From NCBI GenBank assembly GCA_001725355.1, contig MEGD01000029.1, positions 1-64,000 of the forward strand: DNA of 64,000 bases, written 5' to 3'. Under the pieces are notes generated by a model. It worked only from the letters and a program-made list of their open reading frames with translations, was not told the DNA's origin and did no database searches. Shown here piece by piece: positions 20,139 through 29,002 of the stretch. Both the position numbers and the translations under genes were made by a program. This DNA is from Novosphingobium sp. SCN 66-18. Its GTDB lineage: Bacteria > Pseudomonadota > Alphaproteobacteria > Sphingomonadales > Sphingomonadaceae. Every line of letters starts with the position of its first letter. The stretch's first letter is position 1.

Positions 20139-20423
20139 TCAGGCGGCGACGGCCTTGACCAGCTCGCGCTTCACCTTGAGGGCGCGCGGGCTCAGCTTGG
20201 CGTCGGCCTGCTTCAGCAGCCAGTTGTCGAGGCCGCCGTTGTGCTCCACCGAACGCAGACCGTGCGTCGAGACGCGGAACTTGAAGCTGCGGTCCAGCTT
20301 CTCGCTCATCAGCGTCACGTTCTGCAGGTTGGGCAGGAACACGCGCTTGGTCTTGTTGTTGGCGTGGCTGACATTGTGGCCGATCTGGCGGCCCTTGCCG
20401 GTCAGTTCGCAGATACGCGACAT
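20139..20423 (-). CDS. rpmB: 50S ribosomal protein L28
   Basis: The 94-aa basic protein belongs to the large ribosomal subunit. It has the L28 N-terminus [10 protein letters not shown], then [15 protein letters not shown] and a C-terminal [19 protein letters not shown] chose ATG 20423 (MSRICEL), as in other alphaproteobacteria; an upstream in-frame ATG at 20441 would add six residues with no family support. It is a single-gene unit, divergent from tadA, with a 130-bp region between them that holds an AT-rich patch (20440-20485), probably its promoter. Confidence 0.97.
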   Translation of the reverse strand: MSRICELTGKGRQIGHNVSHANNKTKRVFLPNLQNVTLMSEKLDRSFKFRVSTHGLRSVEHNGGLDNWLLKQADAKLSPRALKVKRELVKAVAA

Positions 20424-20555
20424 GGGTAAAACTCGCTTCAAAAGTCGATATGTCTATCGGGAAGGCGCGGCAATTATCCATTTGCGGCGCGAAGTCAAGG
20501 ATTCGCACGGCGATTCGATTTGCGCGACGTGCCGGGGCGGGTTAGCGCCGCCCGG

Positions 20556-21011
20556 ATGACCCGCTGGCCGCTCCCCCCACCGATGCGCGAGGCGCTGGAC
20601 GCCGCCCTGCGCGCGCGGGATGCGGGCGAGGTGCCGATCGGCGCGGTGGTCGTGCGCGATGGCGCGGTGATCGCCGCCGCGCACAACGCCCCGCGGACGC
20701 TGAACGATCCCACCGCCCATGCCGAAGTGCTGGCGATTCGCGAAGCGGCGCGCGTGCTGGGCCGCGAACGGCTCGATGGCTGCGACCTGTGGGTCACGCT
20801 GGAACCCTGCGCGATGTGCGCGGGCGCCATCGTCCACGCGCGAATCGACCGGGTCTATTACGCCGCGCCCGATCCCAAGGGGGGCTCGGTGGAGCACGGC
20901 GCGCGCGTGTTCGACCAGCCCGGCTGCCTGCACCGGCCGGAGGTCTATTCGGGCATGGGGGAAAGCGAGGCGGCCGACCTGCTGCGGGCGTTCTTCCGAG
21001 AGCGCCGCTAG
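20556..21011 (+). CDS. tadA: tRNA adenosine(34) deaminase
   Basis: TadA converts A34 to inosine in tRNA-Arg(ACG). The 151-aa zinc deaminase has the HAE motif (TAHAEVLAIREAAR near residue 55) with the catalytic Glu, and PCAMCAGAI near 86 with the two zinc cysteines. ATG 20556 (MTRWPLPPPM) was chosen; ATG 20583 (MREALDAAL) is an alternative. The 3' end overlaps the convergent RNase T2 gene by 4 bp. Confidence 0.93.
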   Translation: MTRWPLPPPMREALDAALRARDAGEVPIGAVVVRDGAVIAAAHNAPRTLNDPTAHAEVLAIREAARVLGRERLDGCDLWVTLEPCAMCAGAIVHARIDRVYYAAPDPKGGSVEHGARVFDQPGCLHRPEVYSGMGESEAADLLRAFFRERR

Positions 21012-21760
21012 CTGCCGCCGCGCCAGATTTTCAGAAGAGCGCGGTCGGGCAGGCCGGCATCGCGGCAGCGGACGGGGCGCAGCACGCGCGAATAGCAGAT
21101 GCGCACTTCCTGCAGCCACCCTGCCCGATTCGCCTCTACGCGGATCGCCTGCGGGAACAGGCCCGGCGAGCGGGCGGCCAGCGCGCGGCGCAGATCACCG
21201 GCGTTGAGGCCGCCCCGGCGCGAAAGCGCGGCCATGTCGGGGAAGCGCACCGCGCCGTAGAGCCGCTGGGCGCTGGCGTAATAGGCGTCGGGGTCTGGCC
21301 AGGCGCAGGTGCCGTGCTTGGCCCATTCGTGCGCCAGCAGATTGGGCGAGGGCGTCATGCACAGGTTGCGGCGGACGGTCTGCGCGGTAAGCGGCGCGGG
21401 CCGCGCGCTGCACCATTGCGGCGGCGTGGCGCCATCGCTTTCGGGCCACAGGCCATGCACCACGAAGCCGAACCGCCCGAGTGATCCGCCGAGTGATCCC
21501 CCGGCCGATCCGTTCCCGCGTCCGCACTGCATCGCATGGCGCGAATCGGACTGGCGGGTGCGGCAGAATTCGGGCGACCAGGTCAGCGCCAGCGAATAAC
21601 CGGTGACGGGCACGGCATTGGCCGGCGCGTCGGGCGCGGGGATCGTGGGCACGTCCACCTGCGCCGGCACGCTGCACTGGCCGGCCTGCGCGAATGAGGG
21701 CGTGCCGGCGCAGGCCACCAGCAGCGATAGCAGCAGGGCAGGGCGGCGCGGCGTGATCAC
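21008..21760 (-). CDS. ribonuclease T2 family protein, secreted
   Basis: The 250-aa protein has a signal peptide (about 1-26) and the two catalytic signatures of RNase T2: FVVHGLWPE near residue 100 and EWAKHGTCA near 148, each with its active-site His (and Glu/Lys in the second). It would cleave single-stranded RNA in the periplasm or outside the cell through a 2',3'-cyclic phosphate. Several cysteines suggest disulfides. Only 4 bp separate its 5' end from nadC, which is upstream on the same strand, so they are probably co-transcribed, though functionally unrelated. Confidence 0.9.
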   Translation of the reverse strand: MITPRRPALLLSLLVACAGTPSFAQAGQCSVPAQVDVPTIPAPDAPANAVPVTGYSLALTWSPEFCRTRQSDSRHAMQCGRGNGSAGGSLGGSLGRFGFVVHGLWPESDGATPPQWCSARPAPLTAQTVRRNLCMTPSPNLLAHEWAKHGTCAWPDPDAYYASAQRLYGAVRFPDMAALSRRGGLNAGDLRRALAARSPGLFPQAIRVEANRAGWLQEVRICYSRVLRPVRCRDAGLPDRALLKIWRGGS

Positions 21761-21764
21761 CGGG

Positions 21765-22631
21765 TCAGTCCAGTTGCGTGAAATCGAGGCCGATGTCCGC
21801 CGCCGGCGCGCTCTGCGTCAGGCGGCCGACCGACACGTAATCCACGCCCGAAGCGGCGATGGCGGCGATGGTATCCAGCCGGACGCCGCCCGAGGCTTCG
21901 GTGGGCACGCGCCCGTCCACCAGCGCCACGGCTTCGCGCAGCAGGTCCGGCCCCATGTTGTCCAGCAGCAGGCGGGTGGCGCCGGCATCGAGCGCGGGGC
22001 CGATCTGGTCGATGCGGTCGACCTCGCAGATCACGTCCTTCACCCCGGCGGCCAGCGCGCGGCGCACCGCTTCGCCCACGCCGCCGGCGACGAGGACGTG
22101 GTTGTCCTTGATCATCGCCGCATCCCACAGGCCCAGGCGATGATTGCTCCCCCCGCCGCAGCGCACGGCGTATTTTTCGAGATGGCGCAGGCCGGGTATG
22201 GTCTTGCGCGTATCGAGCAGCACGGCGCGGGTATTGCCCATCGCGTCCACATACGTCCGCGTCAGCGTGGCCACGCCGGACAAGTGCTGCACGGTGTTGA
22301 GCGCGCCGCGCTCCGCCGTCAGCATGGCGCGGGCGTTGCCTTCCAGCCGCATCAGGGCGCTGCCGGGCGTGACGCGCGCGCCCTCCGCGACGAGAATCTC
22401 CACCGCCATCGCCGGATCGAGCGCGCGGAAGAACGCGACAGCGATCGGCAGGCCGCAAACGGTGATCGCATCGCGGCTTTCCATCACGCCCGAAAAGCGC
22501 GCTGTGGCCGGAATCACGCTTTCGCTGGTCACGTCATGCCCGCCGCCCGGCAGGCCGACGCCGAAATCCTCGTCCAGCGTGGCGGAAACGAAAGCGGTGA
22601 GGTCGAAACCGGGGATGTTGAAATCAGCCAT
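21765..22631 (-). CDS. nadC: nicotinate-nucleotide diphosphorylase (carboxylating)
   Basis: NadC makes nicotinate mononucleotide from quinolinate and PRPP in de novo NAD synthesis. The 288-aa length is standard. Visible motifs are LDTRKTIPGLRHLEKYAV near residue 137 with the substrate-binding Arg and Lys, GGGSNHR near 158, WDAAMIKDNH near 168, and the C-terminal LDTIAAIAASGVDYVSVGRLT. ATG 22631 (MADFNIPGFDL) is the start. nadA and nadB are not in the window. The RNase T2 gene follows closely. Confidence 0.96.
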   Translation of the reverse strand: MADFNIPGFDLTAFVSATLDEDFGVGLPGGGHDVTSESVIPATARFSGVMESRDAITVCGLPIAVAFFRALDPAMAVEILVAEGARVTPGSALMRLEGNARAMLTAERGALNTVQHLSGVATLTRTYVDAMGNTRAVLLDTRKTIPGLRHLEKYAVRCGGGSNHRLGLWDAAMIKDNHVLVAGGVGEAVRRALAAGVKDVICEVDRIDQIGPALDAGATRLLLDNMGPDLLREAVALVDGRVPTEASGGVRLDTIAAIAASGVDYVSVGRLTQSAPAADIGLDFTQLD

Positions 22632-22662
22632 GTGTCGCCATCCCCGCCATACCCTTCACCCT

Positions 22663-22769
22663 CGTTCGTCCTGAGCCTGTCGAAGGATGCGCGATGGCCT
22701 TGCCTCACGCTCCAAAGGTCACGCCGGGCGCTAGACTGGCGCGCGTCCTTCGACAAGCTCAGGACGAAC
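22663..22769. repeat. pair of inverted sphingomonad-type repeats
   Basis: Two 29-bp copies of a CCTGAGC..TGTCGAAGG-type repeat (22663-22691 and 22741-22769) face each other with about two mismatches and 49 bp between them. Together they could fold into a long hairpin. The same short motif is dispersed through many sphingomonad genomes, from memory. It fills most of the gap between nadC and the response regulator. Confidence 0.7.
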
Positions 22770-22825
22770 GGAAATTGCGGCCCAATCGGAAAGGGCAGGC
22801 TGGCGGAGGGGGCCGGCCGACGCGC

Positions 22826-23623
22826 TCAATGCACGAAGCGCGCCACCACGTTGCGATAGGACCGGCTGACCTTCACTTCCGCCCCGCTTTCGAGCACGAG
22901 GAAGCATTCGCCGTTGGTATGCGGACGGACCTGCCGGACCTGATCGAGGTTGACGATCTTCGAGCGGTGGACGCGCTGGAACACGCGGGGGTCCAGCCGG
23001 CGTTCCAGATCCTTCATCGTTTCGCGCAGGATCAGCGAATTGTCGCCGGTATAGATGCACATGTAGTCGCCCGCCGCCTCGATCCGCTCGATCGTGTCGA
23101 CATCGACGCGGAAGATCTGGCCGCGATCCTTGATGTTGATGAGCTTCTCGAACCGGCCCGCCGCCGGCTCGGCTTCCTCCGGCATGTCGGGCATCGCATC
23201 GGGCGCGACTTCGGCGAGCACGTTCTTGAGCTTTTCAGCTTCCTCCAGCCCGCGCTTTTCAGCGAGGCGGGTGCGCGCCCGATCGAGCGCATCGGCCAGG
23301 CGGTCTTCCTCCACCGGTTTCAGCAGGTAATCGACCGCGTTGGCCTCGAACGCGCGGATCGCGTGTTCGGAATAGGCGGTGACGAACACGAACAGCGGCG
23401 GATCGATCTCCATCACGCCCTTGACCACGCTGAACCCGTCGAAGCCGGGCATCTGGATGTCGCAGAACACCAGATCGGGCTTCTCGGTCTTGATCTTGCG
23501 GATCGCCTCGCGGCCGTTGGAGCAGGTATCGATCACTTCAACGTCGGGAAAGGCCTGCAGGCGCAGTTGCAGCCCCTGGATGGCCAGTTTCTCGTCATCG
23601 ACGAGGATCGTGCGGATGGTCAT
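22826..23623 (-). CDS. LytTR-family response regulator
   Basis: The 265-aa regulator has a CheY-like receiver (about 1-120) with the acidic pair Asp9/Asp10, phospho-acceptor Asp55 in CDIQMPGFDG, Thr in FVTAYS and Lys in YLLKPVE, then a LytTR DNA-binding domain (about 155-262). LytTR proteins bind pairs of direct repeats and often control extracellular or envelope functions. It follows the sensor kinase on the same strand with a 61-bp gap, and the two form a two-component system. Target genes cannot be told from the sequence. Confidence 0.93.
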   Translation of the reverse strand: MTIRTILVDDEKLAIQGLQLRLQAFPDVEVIDTCSNGREAIRKIKTEKPDLVFCDIQMPGFDGFSVVKGVMEIDPPLFVFVTAYSEHAIRAFEANAVDYLLKPVEEDRLADALDRARTRLAEKRGLEEAEKLKNVLAEVAPDAMPDMPEEAEPAAGRFEKLINIKDRGQIFRVDVDTIERIEAAGDYMCIYTGDNSLILRETMKDLERRLDPRVFQRVHRSKIVNLDQVRQVRPHTNGECFLVLESGAEVKVSRSYRNVVARFVH

Positions 23624-23684
23624 GCGTAACCCTTGCTTGTCTTGGGGGAGCCGCGACAGGGGCGGTACGGCAGGGAGGGGATGG

Positions 23685-24893
23685 TCACCCGGCGGATGCC
23701 AGGCTGGCGGCCGAACCCGTACCTGGGCCAGCGGTCGGGCGTGCCTGCGGCACAGGCGTTTCCTTGGCCTCGTAGGGCAGCTCGATCACCACCGTCAGGC
23801 CGCCTTCGGGGCCGTTGGCGATGTCGAACCGCTGGTTTTCGCCATAGGCCTGGGCAAGCCGGTCACGAATGTTGGCAAGGCCAACGCCCGTGGAGACGTG
23901 GCCGCCGTTCCATACCGATGTCGTGTCGCCGCTGTCGCTTGTCACGCCGAACAATTTCGTGGGGTCGGTGCCCGGTTGCAAGCCCGGCCCGGTGTCCGAC
24001 ACGGTGACGCGAAGCGTGGGGCCGACGAGTTGCGCGGCGATGGTGATCTGCGCGCCTTCCTCCAGCGGGGAGACCGCATACTTGATCGCGTTTTCGACCA
24101 GCGGTTGCAGCAGCAGCGAAGGCAGCAGTGCGTTGCGGGCCTCGTCCTCGATGCGGAACTCGGTGCGCAGCCGCTCCTCGAACCGCATCCGTTCGATATC
24201 GAGATAGAGCTTCAGCGTCTCGGCCTCCTGCGCCACGGTGACGCGGCCGGTCGGTTCGTTGATCAGCGTGTAGCGCAGGAACGAGGACAGGCGGCTCAGC
24301 ATCGCGTTGGCCGGCTCGGTCTGCTTGAGCAGGACCAGCGTGGAGATCGAATTCAGCGTGTTGAACAGGAAATGCGGGTTGAGCTGGTAGCGCAACATGG
24401 CGAGCTGCGCCGACGTCGCCTGGTTTTCCAGCCGCAGCAACTGGTCGTTCTGTTCTTCCACCTGGAGGAAGAAGTTGATCGCGTAATAGAGCGCGGACCA
24501 CGCGCCGAGCAGCGTGAGATCGAGGTAGAACACGCCGACGAAGCGCTGGGCGAAGCCGGCCTCGCTGTTCGGGCGGTAGAGGCTCAGCACCCACGAATCG
24601 ATGAAGGCATAGATGCCCACGGCGATGGCCAGCACCACGGCGGTCACGCCCCAGGTGATGATCGGGCGCCGGTTGATCAGCGCGCGGTAGATCACCGACA
24701 GGATCAGCGAGATCGAAAAGCCGGTGATCGTCACGATCAGCAGGATGACGAGATTGGACCATGGCTGCGCGTTGGCGATGATCGACATCGCGCGCAGCAG
24801 CATGGCGCCGCCCCAGCCAAGGAATTGCAGGCGCCAGAAGGCGCGGTTCTTGTTGCCGAAGAACGGCGTCGGTTGAAACGGCAGCACGGCCAT
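23685..24893 (-). CDS. sensor histidine kinase, LytS/YehU-like
   Basis: The 402-aa membrane kinase has four or so hydrophobic segments in the first 150 residues. The histidine phospho-acceptor lies in the His_kinase family motif YQLNPHFLFNTLNSIS (near residue 168). The ATPase domain follows, with the N box PLVENAIKYAV near 270 and the G1 box VSDTGPGL near 308. It lacks a canonical HisKA dimerization domain, as is normal in this subfamily. It pairs with the LytTR regulator downstream. The stimulus is unknown, and there is no large periplasmic sensor domain. Confidence 0.92.
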   Translation of the reverse strand: MAVLPFQPTPFFGNKNRAFWRLQFLGWGGAMLLRAMSIIANAQPWSNLVILLIVTITGFSISLILSVIYRALINRRPIITWGVTAVVLAIAVGIYAFIDSWVLSLYRPNSEAGFAQRFVGVFYLDLTLLGAWSALYYAINFFLQVEEQNDQLLRLENQATSAQLAMLRYQLNPHFLFNTLNSISTLVLLKQTEPANAMLSRLSSFLRYTLINEPTGRVTVAQEAETLKLYLDIERMRFEERLRTEFRIEDEARNALLPSLLLQPLVENAIKYAVSPLEEGAQITIAAQLVGPTLRVTVSDTGPGLQPGTDPTKLFGVTSDSGDTTSVWNGGHVSTGVGLANIRDRLAQAYGENQRFDIANGPEGGLTVVIELPYEAKETPVPQARPTAGPGTGSAASLASAG

Positions 24894-24969
24894 GACGGCA
24901 CTCTAGCGCCAAGCGCACGGTTGCGCAAAGCCGCCGGATGCGTAAGCTGTGGCGCGGGAGAAGAAGCCT

Positions 24970-25560
24970 ATGACCGCCACCACCGATACCGCCGAACGCG
25001 CCCGCTTTCGCGCCATGCGCGAAGGCACCCAGGAGGACTGGGACATCATCGGGCGCGATTACTATGCCTTTGCCGATCACCTGCCCGACCGGGTGCTGAC
25101 GCACCTGAGGCTGCTTGACGGGGATTTCGGCGGGTTTCCGATCGATCGCCTCCAGCACAGCCTGCAGACCGCCACCCGCGCGCATCGCGACGGGCGCGGC
25201 GAACGCTATGTCGTGATGGCGCTGCTGCACGACATCGGCGACACACTGGGCACCTACAACCATCCCGAGGTTGCCGCCGCGATCCTCAAGCCCTTCGTGT
25301 CCGAGGAGGAGCACTGGATCTGCCAGAACCACGGCGCGTTCCAGGGCTATTACTACTTCCACTACCTGGGGCTGGACCGGAACCTGCGCGAACGGTTCCG
25401 CGATCATCCGTGGTTCGATGCCTGCGCGGAATTCTGCGAAAAGTACGATCAGGCCGCGTTCGATCCGGACTATGACACGCTGCCGCTGTCGTTCTTCGAG
25501 CCGATGCTGCGCCGGGTTATGGCGAAGCCGCTGGCGAGCATGTACAAGAAGCCGGACTGA
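24970..25560 (+). CDS. HD-domain protein (PhnZ/inositol-oxygenase-like)
   Basis: The 196-aa protein has an HD metal-binding core: QHSLQTA (His near 58), ALLHDIGD (HD pair near 81), and HWICQNHGAFQG near 112, where further ligands may lie. The compact helical layout and the YYYFHYLGLDR region resemble the diiron oxygenase branch of the HD superfamily (PhnZ, MIOX) more than the phosphohydrolases, but I cannot confirm this. ATG 24970 has a clear GGGAGAAG site; a GTG at 24949 is possible. It is divergent from the sensor kinase. Confidence 0.78.
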   Translation: MTATTDTAERARFRAMREGTQEDWDIIGRDYYAFADHLPDRVLTHLRLLDGDFGGFPIDRLQHSLQTATRAHRDGRGERYVVMALLHDIGDTLGTYNHPEVAAAILKPFVSEEEHWICQNHGAFQGYYYFHYLGLDRNLRERFRDHPWFDACAEFCEKYDQAAFDPDYDTLPLSFFEPMLRRVMAKPLASMYKKPD

Positions 25561-25607
25561 GGAGGCTGGACCGAGCGGGAACGGGCAACGCAGGGGCGGG
25601 CGCGGCC

Positions 25608-26408
25608 TCAGCCCTTGCGCGCCGCGTCGATCGCCTGTTGCAGCCGTTCCTTGCCCACCGCGCCCGACAGCAGCTCGTTGCCGATCACCCACGCCGGGGT
25701 GCCGTTGATGCCAAGCTGCCGCGCCAGGCCAAGGTTGCGCTGGATTTCCTGATCGACGCCGGCGTCGCGCGCGAAGCTGCGGGCCTTGGCCAGATCGACC
25801 CCGGCGGTGCCGGCGGCGGCGGCGATGCTGGCGTCGCCGGGGGCGTCGCCCGCGAACATCGCCTTGTGGAAGGCCGGGTACTTGCCCTGCGCGGCGGCGG
25901 CCAGCCCCATGCGCGCGGCCGGCTCGCTGGCGGGTGCTATGATCGGCAGTTCGCGCACCACCACTTTCAGGTCGGGGTTCGCGGCGATCAGCGCATCGAC
26001 ATCGCCTACGCTGCGCCGGCAATAGGTGCAGGCGAAATCGGTGAACTCGACCAGAGTCACCTTGCCTGCGGGATTGCCCATGACCGCGCCGGGGAACGGC
26101 GTTTCCAGCGCCCCGCGCATCGGCGCGATCCGGGCCTGCGCCTCGCGCTGCTGCAACCGGTCCATCGCCTCGGGCAGGATCTCGGGATGATCGAGGATAT
26201 AGGCGCGCACCAGCTCTTCCATGGCGGCGCGCTGCTTCGCGCTGATTCCGGCGCTGGCCAGCGTCTCTTCAAGCTGGGCGTCGCTGCCGGCCTCCGCTTC
26301 GCTTGCGGTGCGATGGCGCTCGTACCACCAGCCAAGGCCGGTGCCGGCCACAAGCAGGGCGATGGCGAGAAGCCAGAACGGGCGAATGCGGGATAACGGG
26401 GAAGCCAT
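25608..26408 (-). CDS. DsbA-family thioredoxin-fold protein, membrane anchored or exported
   Basis: The 266-aa protein has an N-terminal hydrophobic anchor or signal (about 10-28), a helical linker (about 35-95) and a DsbA-like thioredoxin domain with the CxxC motif FACTYCRR near residue 130, later followed by the cis-Pro loop INGTPAWVIG near 237. It should act on thiols of periplasmic proteins as an oxidase or isomerase. The N-terminal linker resembles the dimerization region of Com1/DsbA-like oxidoreductases. It is 9 bp downstream of the M48 protease gene, so the pair is probably an envelope-protein quality-control operon. Confidence 0.88.
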   Translation of the reverse strand: MASPLSRIRPFWLLAIALLVAGTGLGWWYERHRTASEAEAGSDAQLEETLASAGISAKQRAAMEELVRAYILDHPEILPEAMDRLQQREAQARIAPMRGALETPFPGAVMGNPAGKVTLVEFTDFACTYCRRSVGDVDALIAANPDLKVVVRELPIIAPASEPAARMGLAAAAQGKYPAFHKAMFAGDAPGDASIAAAAGTAGVDLAKARSFARDAGVDQEIQRNLGLARQLGINGTPAWVIGNELLSGAVGKERLQQAIDAARKG

Positions 26409-26417
26409 GGACCTGCG

Positions 26418-27833
26418 CTACTTCTTCTTGCCCTGCCGCTCAATCATCGCCCGCGCCGAATAGGCGATATCCTGTGCGCGCAGCCAGTCGGCGGACCCTT
26501 TGGGCAGCGCCGCTTCGGCGGCTTCGGCATTGCGCATTGCCTCGGGCAGCTCAAGGTACATCAATTGCTGTTCCGCGCTGGCCAGCCGGGCGCGGGCGGT
26601 ATCGCCCTTGGCTTCATAGACCACGCCAAGCTGGTACCAGGCGAACGGGTTCTCGCGATCGCGCGCGATCGAGGTGCGCAGGATCTTCTCCGCCTCGTCG
26701 AAATTGGCCTTGTTCTCGGTGGCGAGCAGGGCGTGGCCGAACGTCGTGGCGATCAGCGGTTCGTTGTTGGTCAGCGCGGTGGCGCGGCGCAGCGGTTCCA
26801 GCGCGTCGGCCGGATGCCCGGATTCGAGCAGGATCTGCCCTTCCAGTTCCAGCGCATAGGGATCGTTCGGTTGCTGCTTCAGGATCGCCTGGGTTTCGGC
26901 CAGCGCTTTGTCCATGAACGCCTCCTTGTGGTAGGCATAGGCACGGGCATAGTGGGCCGGCACGTCGTTGAGGTATTCCGGATAGGCGTTCAGCGTGGCC
27001 TGCGGTTCGGCCAGATAGCCATAGAGCTTGGCCTTCACGCGCAGGAAGCGCGCCTGCAGCACGGGGTCTTCGGGCTTGTTCCACGCCGGATCGTGCTCGT
27101 AGGTATCCTGCAGCGTGGTCAGGCGGTCCGCCGTCATGGGGTGCGAGGAATAGAACTCGCTGTCGGCGTTGCGGGTGAAGCCATAGCGGAACTCCTGGTT
27201 CTGCAGCTTCTTGAAGAAATCGATCGAGCCGCGCCCGGAAATGCCCGCTTTCGACAGGAACTGGGCGCCGGCCGCGTCTGCCGAGGATTCCTGCGCGCGG
27301 CTGAAGGCGAGGTACTTGCCCAGCGCCGCCTGCTGCCCGGCCATGAACACGCCCATCGCCGCGTCGCCCGCGCCGGCGGCGGCGGCGGCCGCGCCCAGCA
27401 GCAGGCTGAGGATGGTGATTCCCGTGGCCGGCCGCGCGCCCTCGTCGTTGCGGATGATGTGGCCGCCGGTGATGTGGCCCAGTTCGTGCGCGATCACGCC
27501 CTGCACTTCGCTGACGTGGTCGGCCGCGCCGATCAGCCCGCTGTGGACATAGACGGCCTGCCCGCCCGCGACGAAGGCGTTGATCGAACCGTCGTTGAGC
27601 AGCACGATATCGACGTTGCGGGGTTCGAGGCCGGCGGCCTTGATCAGCGGCGCGGAGATGTCGCGGAACAGCGCCTCGGTTTCGGCATCGCGCAGCACCG
27701 ATTGCGCCGCCGCCGGCTGTACCGTGAGCGAAAGCGCGGCGAAACCGGCCGCGATGCGCCCAGCGATCGAGGCCGCCAGCGAGGTGGCGCGCGACGCTAT
27801 CGTGCGAAGGGAGGCCATGCGCATCGTCACCAT
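26418..27833 (-). CDS. M48-family metalloprotease with TPR domain (BepA-like)
   Basis: The 471-aa protein has an N-terminal signal (about 1-40), the zinc protease motif IAHELGHITGGH near residue 137 with the third ligand Glu in AQESSADAAG near 205, and a C-terminal TPR array (about 290-450). This is the architecture of BepA/YfgC, a periplasmic protease and chaperone for outer-membrane beta-barrel assembly. The segment around 160-185 is Ala/Gly-rich and hydrophobic and may be an active-site plug or membrane contact. It heads an operon with the DsbA-like gene. ATG 27833 was taken; internal ATG codons a few residues later are equally possible. Confidence 0.92.
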   Translation of the reverse strand: MVTMRMASLRTIASRATSLAASIAGRIAAGFAALSLTVQPAAAQSVLRDAETEALFRDISAPLIKAAGLEPRNVDIVLLNDGSINAFVAGGQAVYVHSGLIGAADHVSEVQGVIAHELGHITGGHIIRNDEGARPATGITILSLLLGAAAAAAGAGDAAMGVFMAGQQAALGKYLAFSRAQESSADAAGAQFLSKAGISGRGSIDFFKKLQNQEFRYGFTRNADSEFYSSHPMTADRLTTLQDTYEHDPAWNKPEDPVLQARFLRVKAKLYGYLAEPQATLNAYPEYLNDVPAHYARAYAYHKEAFMDKALAETQAILKQQPNDPYALELEGQILLESGHPADALEPLRRATALTNNEPLIATTFGHALLATENKANFDEAEKILRTSIARDRENPFAWYQLGVVYEAKGDTARARLASAEQQLMYLELPEAMRNAEAAEAALPKGSADWLRAQDIAYSARAMIERQGKKK

Positions 27834-27839
27834 GCCAGC

Positions 27840-28811
27840 CTATCGCGCCGCCGCCTGAACCGCGCCTGAAGCGGGCGCGGTCACGCGTGCCAGGAACGGC
27901 AGGACCGCGTCGAGCACGCGGCGGTCGCGGTCGAACGGGCGGGCCAGCATCTTGATCGTGTCCTCGTGGCTGGCACCCTTCAGCAGGATGGCGTGGAGCG
28001 GTGCGCCGGCGGTGGTCATTGCGCGGGCAAGGGCGATCGCATTGCGCGGCTTGACCACGGTATCGGCGTCGCCCGTCACCAGCAGCAGCGGCGGCGAATC
28101 GGCGCGGGCGTGGGCCACGGGCTGGGTATCGCGCGGGTCGGGCGCCTGGCCGAAGCTGTGGATGGCGGCAGGCGTATCGAACGGATAGAAGTCGTAGGGG
28201 CCGGAAACGCCCACCGCGCCGCACAGCGCGTCGGCGGACAGGCCGCGCGCCGCCAGCCAGCGCCGGTCCAGCGCCAGCATCAGCGCGTTGTAGGCGCCGG
28301 CCGAATGCCCCATCACCACCACGCGCGAGGAATCGCCGCCGTGCGCTGCGGCATGGTCTGCCACCCAGCGCAGGGCCAGCGCGCCATCCTCCAGCATCCC
28401 GGGATAGCGGACCCGCGGATAGAGCCGGTAGCCGGCGAGCACCACGGCGTAGCCCTGCGGCGCCAGCGCGCGGGCGACGAAGCGGTAGTTCTGCGGATCG
28501 CCGCTGGCCCAGCTGCCGCCGTGGATGAACACGATGACGGGCAAGCGCCCCTGCGCGCCGCGTGGCACGAACATCTCGAGCTTCTGCGCGGGATCGGGGC
28601 CATAGCGTTCGCTGGCCGCCAGAACCACGTCGCCGCCGCCACGCAGCAGCCAGTCGGCATTGTCCAGCACGGCAACGGCGTTGGTCCGCAGCGCCAGGGC
28701 AAGCGCGGTGCCGCCGCCCGTCACGATCAACGCCAGCATGGCCAGGCTCCAGCCGAGCCAGCCCCATCCGGGAAATGCCACGCGCGTCCTTTCCTGCGTT
28801 CCACCCGCCAT
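27840..28811 (-). CDS. alpha/beta hydrolase (HSL/esterase-like), membrane anchored
   Basis: The 323-aa protein from ATG 28811 (MAGGTQERTR) has a transmembrane segment (about 15-37), then a carboxylesterase-type alpha/beta fold: oxyanion motif HGGSW near 100, nucleophile GHSAG near 173, an acidic residue in VTGDADTVV near 255, and His in GASHEDT near 285. It resembles lipase/esterase or kynurenine-formamidase-like families, but the substrate is unknown. A longer reading frame to 28877 would pass through the intergenic inverted repeat, so I prefer the shorter start. Its 3' end is 6 bp from the M48 gene. Confidence 0.85.
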   Translation of the reverse strand: MAGGTQERTRVAFPGWGWLGWSLAMLALIVTGGGTALALALRTNAVAVLDNADWLLRGGGDVVLAASERYGPDPAQKLEMFVPRGAQGRLPVIVFIHGGSWASGDPQNYRFVARALAPQGYAVVLAGYRLYPRVRYPGMLEDGALALRWVADHAAAHGGDSSRVVVMGHSAGAYNALMLALDRRWLAARGLSADALCGAVGVSGPYDFYPFDTPAAIHSFGQAPDPRDTQPVAHARADSPPLLLVTGDADTVVKPRNAIALARAMTTAGAPLHAILLKGASHEDTIKMLARPFDRDRRVLDAVLPFLARVTAPASGAVQAAAR

Positions 28812-28824
28812 GAGCAGGTGGCTA

Positions 28825-28985
28825 GGCGGCGTGGACAAATTTCGCAACGCCTTCGGGGCTGGACCAAAAGCCGCCATTTCAGCGTCGGCTCGGCTCGAAA
28901 TATAGCCGATATTCCTTCACCTCGCCTCCTCGAACTGGCGGCTTTTGCCTCCAGCTGTGGCGCTGCGGAATTTGTCCACGCCGCC
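28825..28985. repeat. 161-bp imperfect inverted-repeat element
   Basis: Arms 28825-28876 and 28936-28985 are about 80% complementary over roughly 50 bp, beginning and ending with GGCGGCGTGGACAAATT and its complement. The 59-bp centre holds a nested smaller dyad (CGGCT..AGCCG). The element fills the gap between two genes and has no coding potential. It looks like a MITE-type or stable-RNA-hairpin element. It would also lie in the 5' leader of the hydrolase gene. Confidence 0.75.
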
Positions 28986-29002
28986 TGGCAGGTCAAGGCG
29001 GC

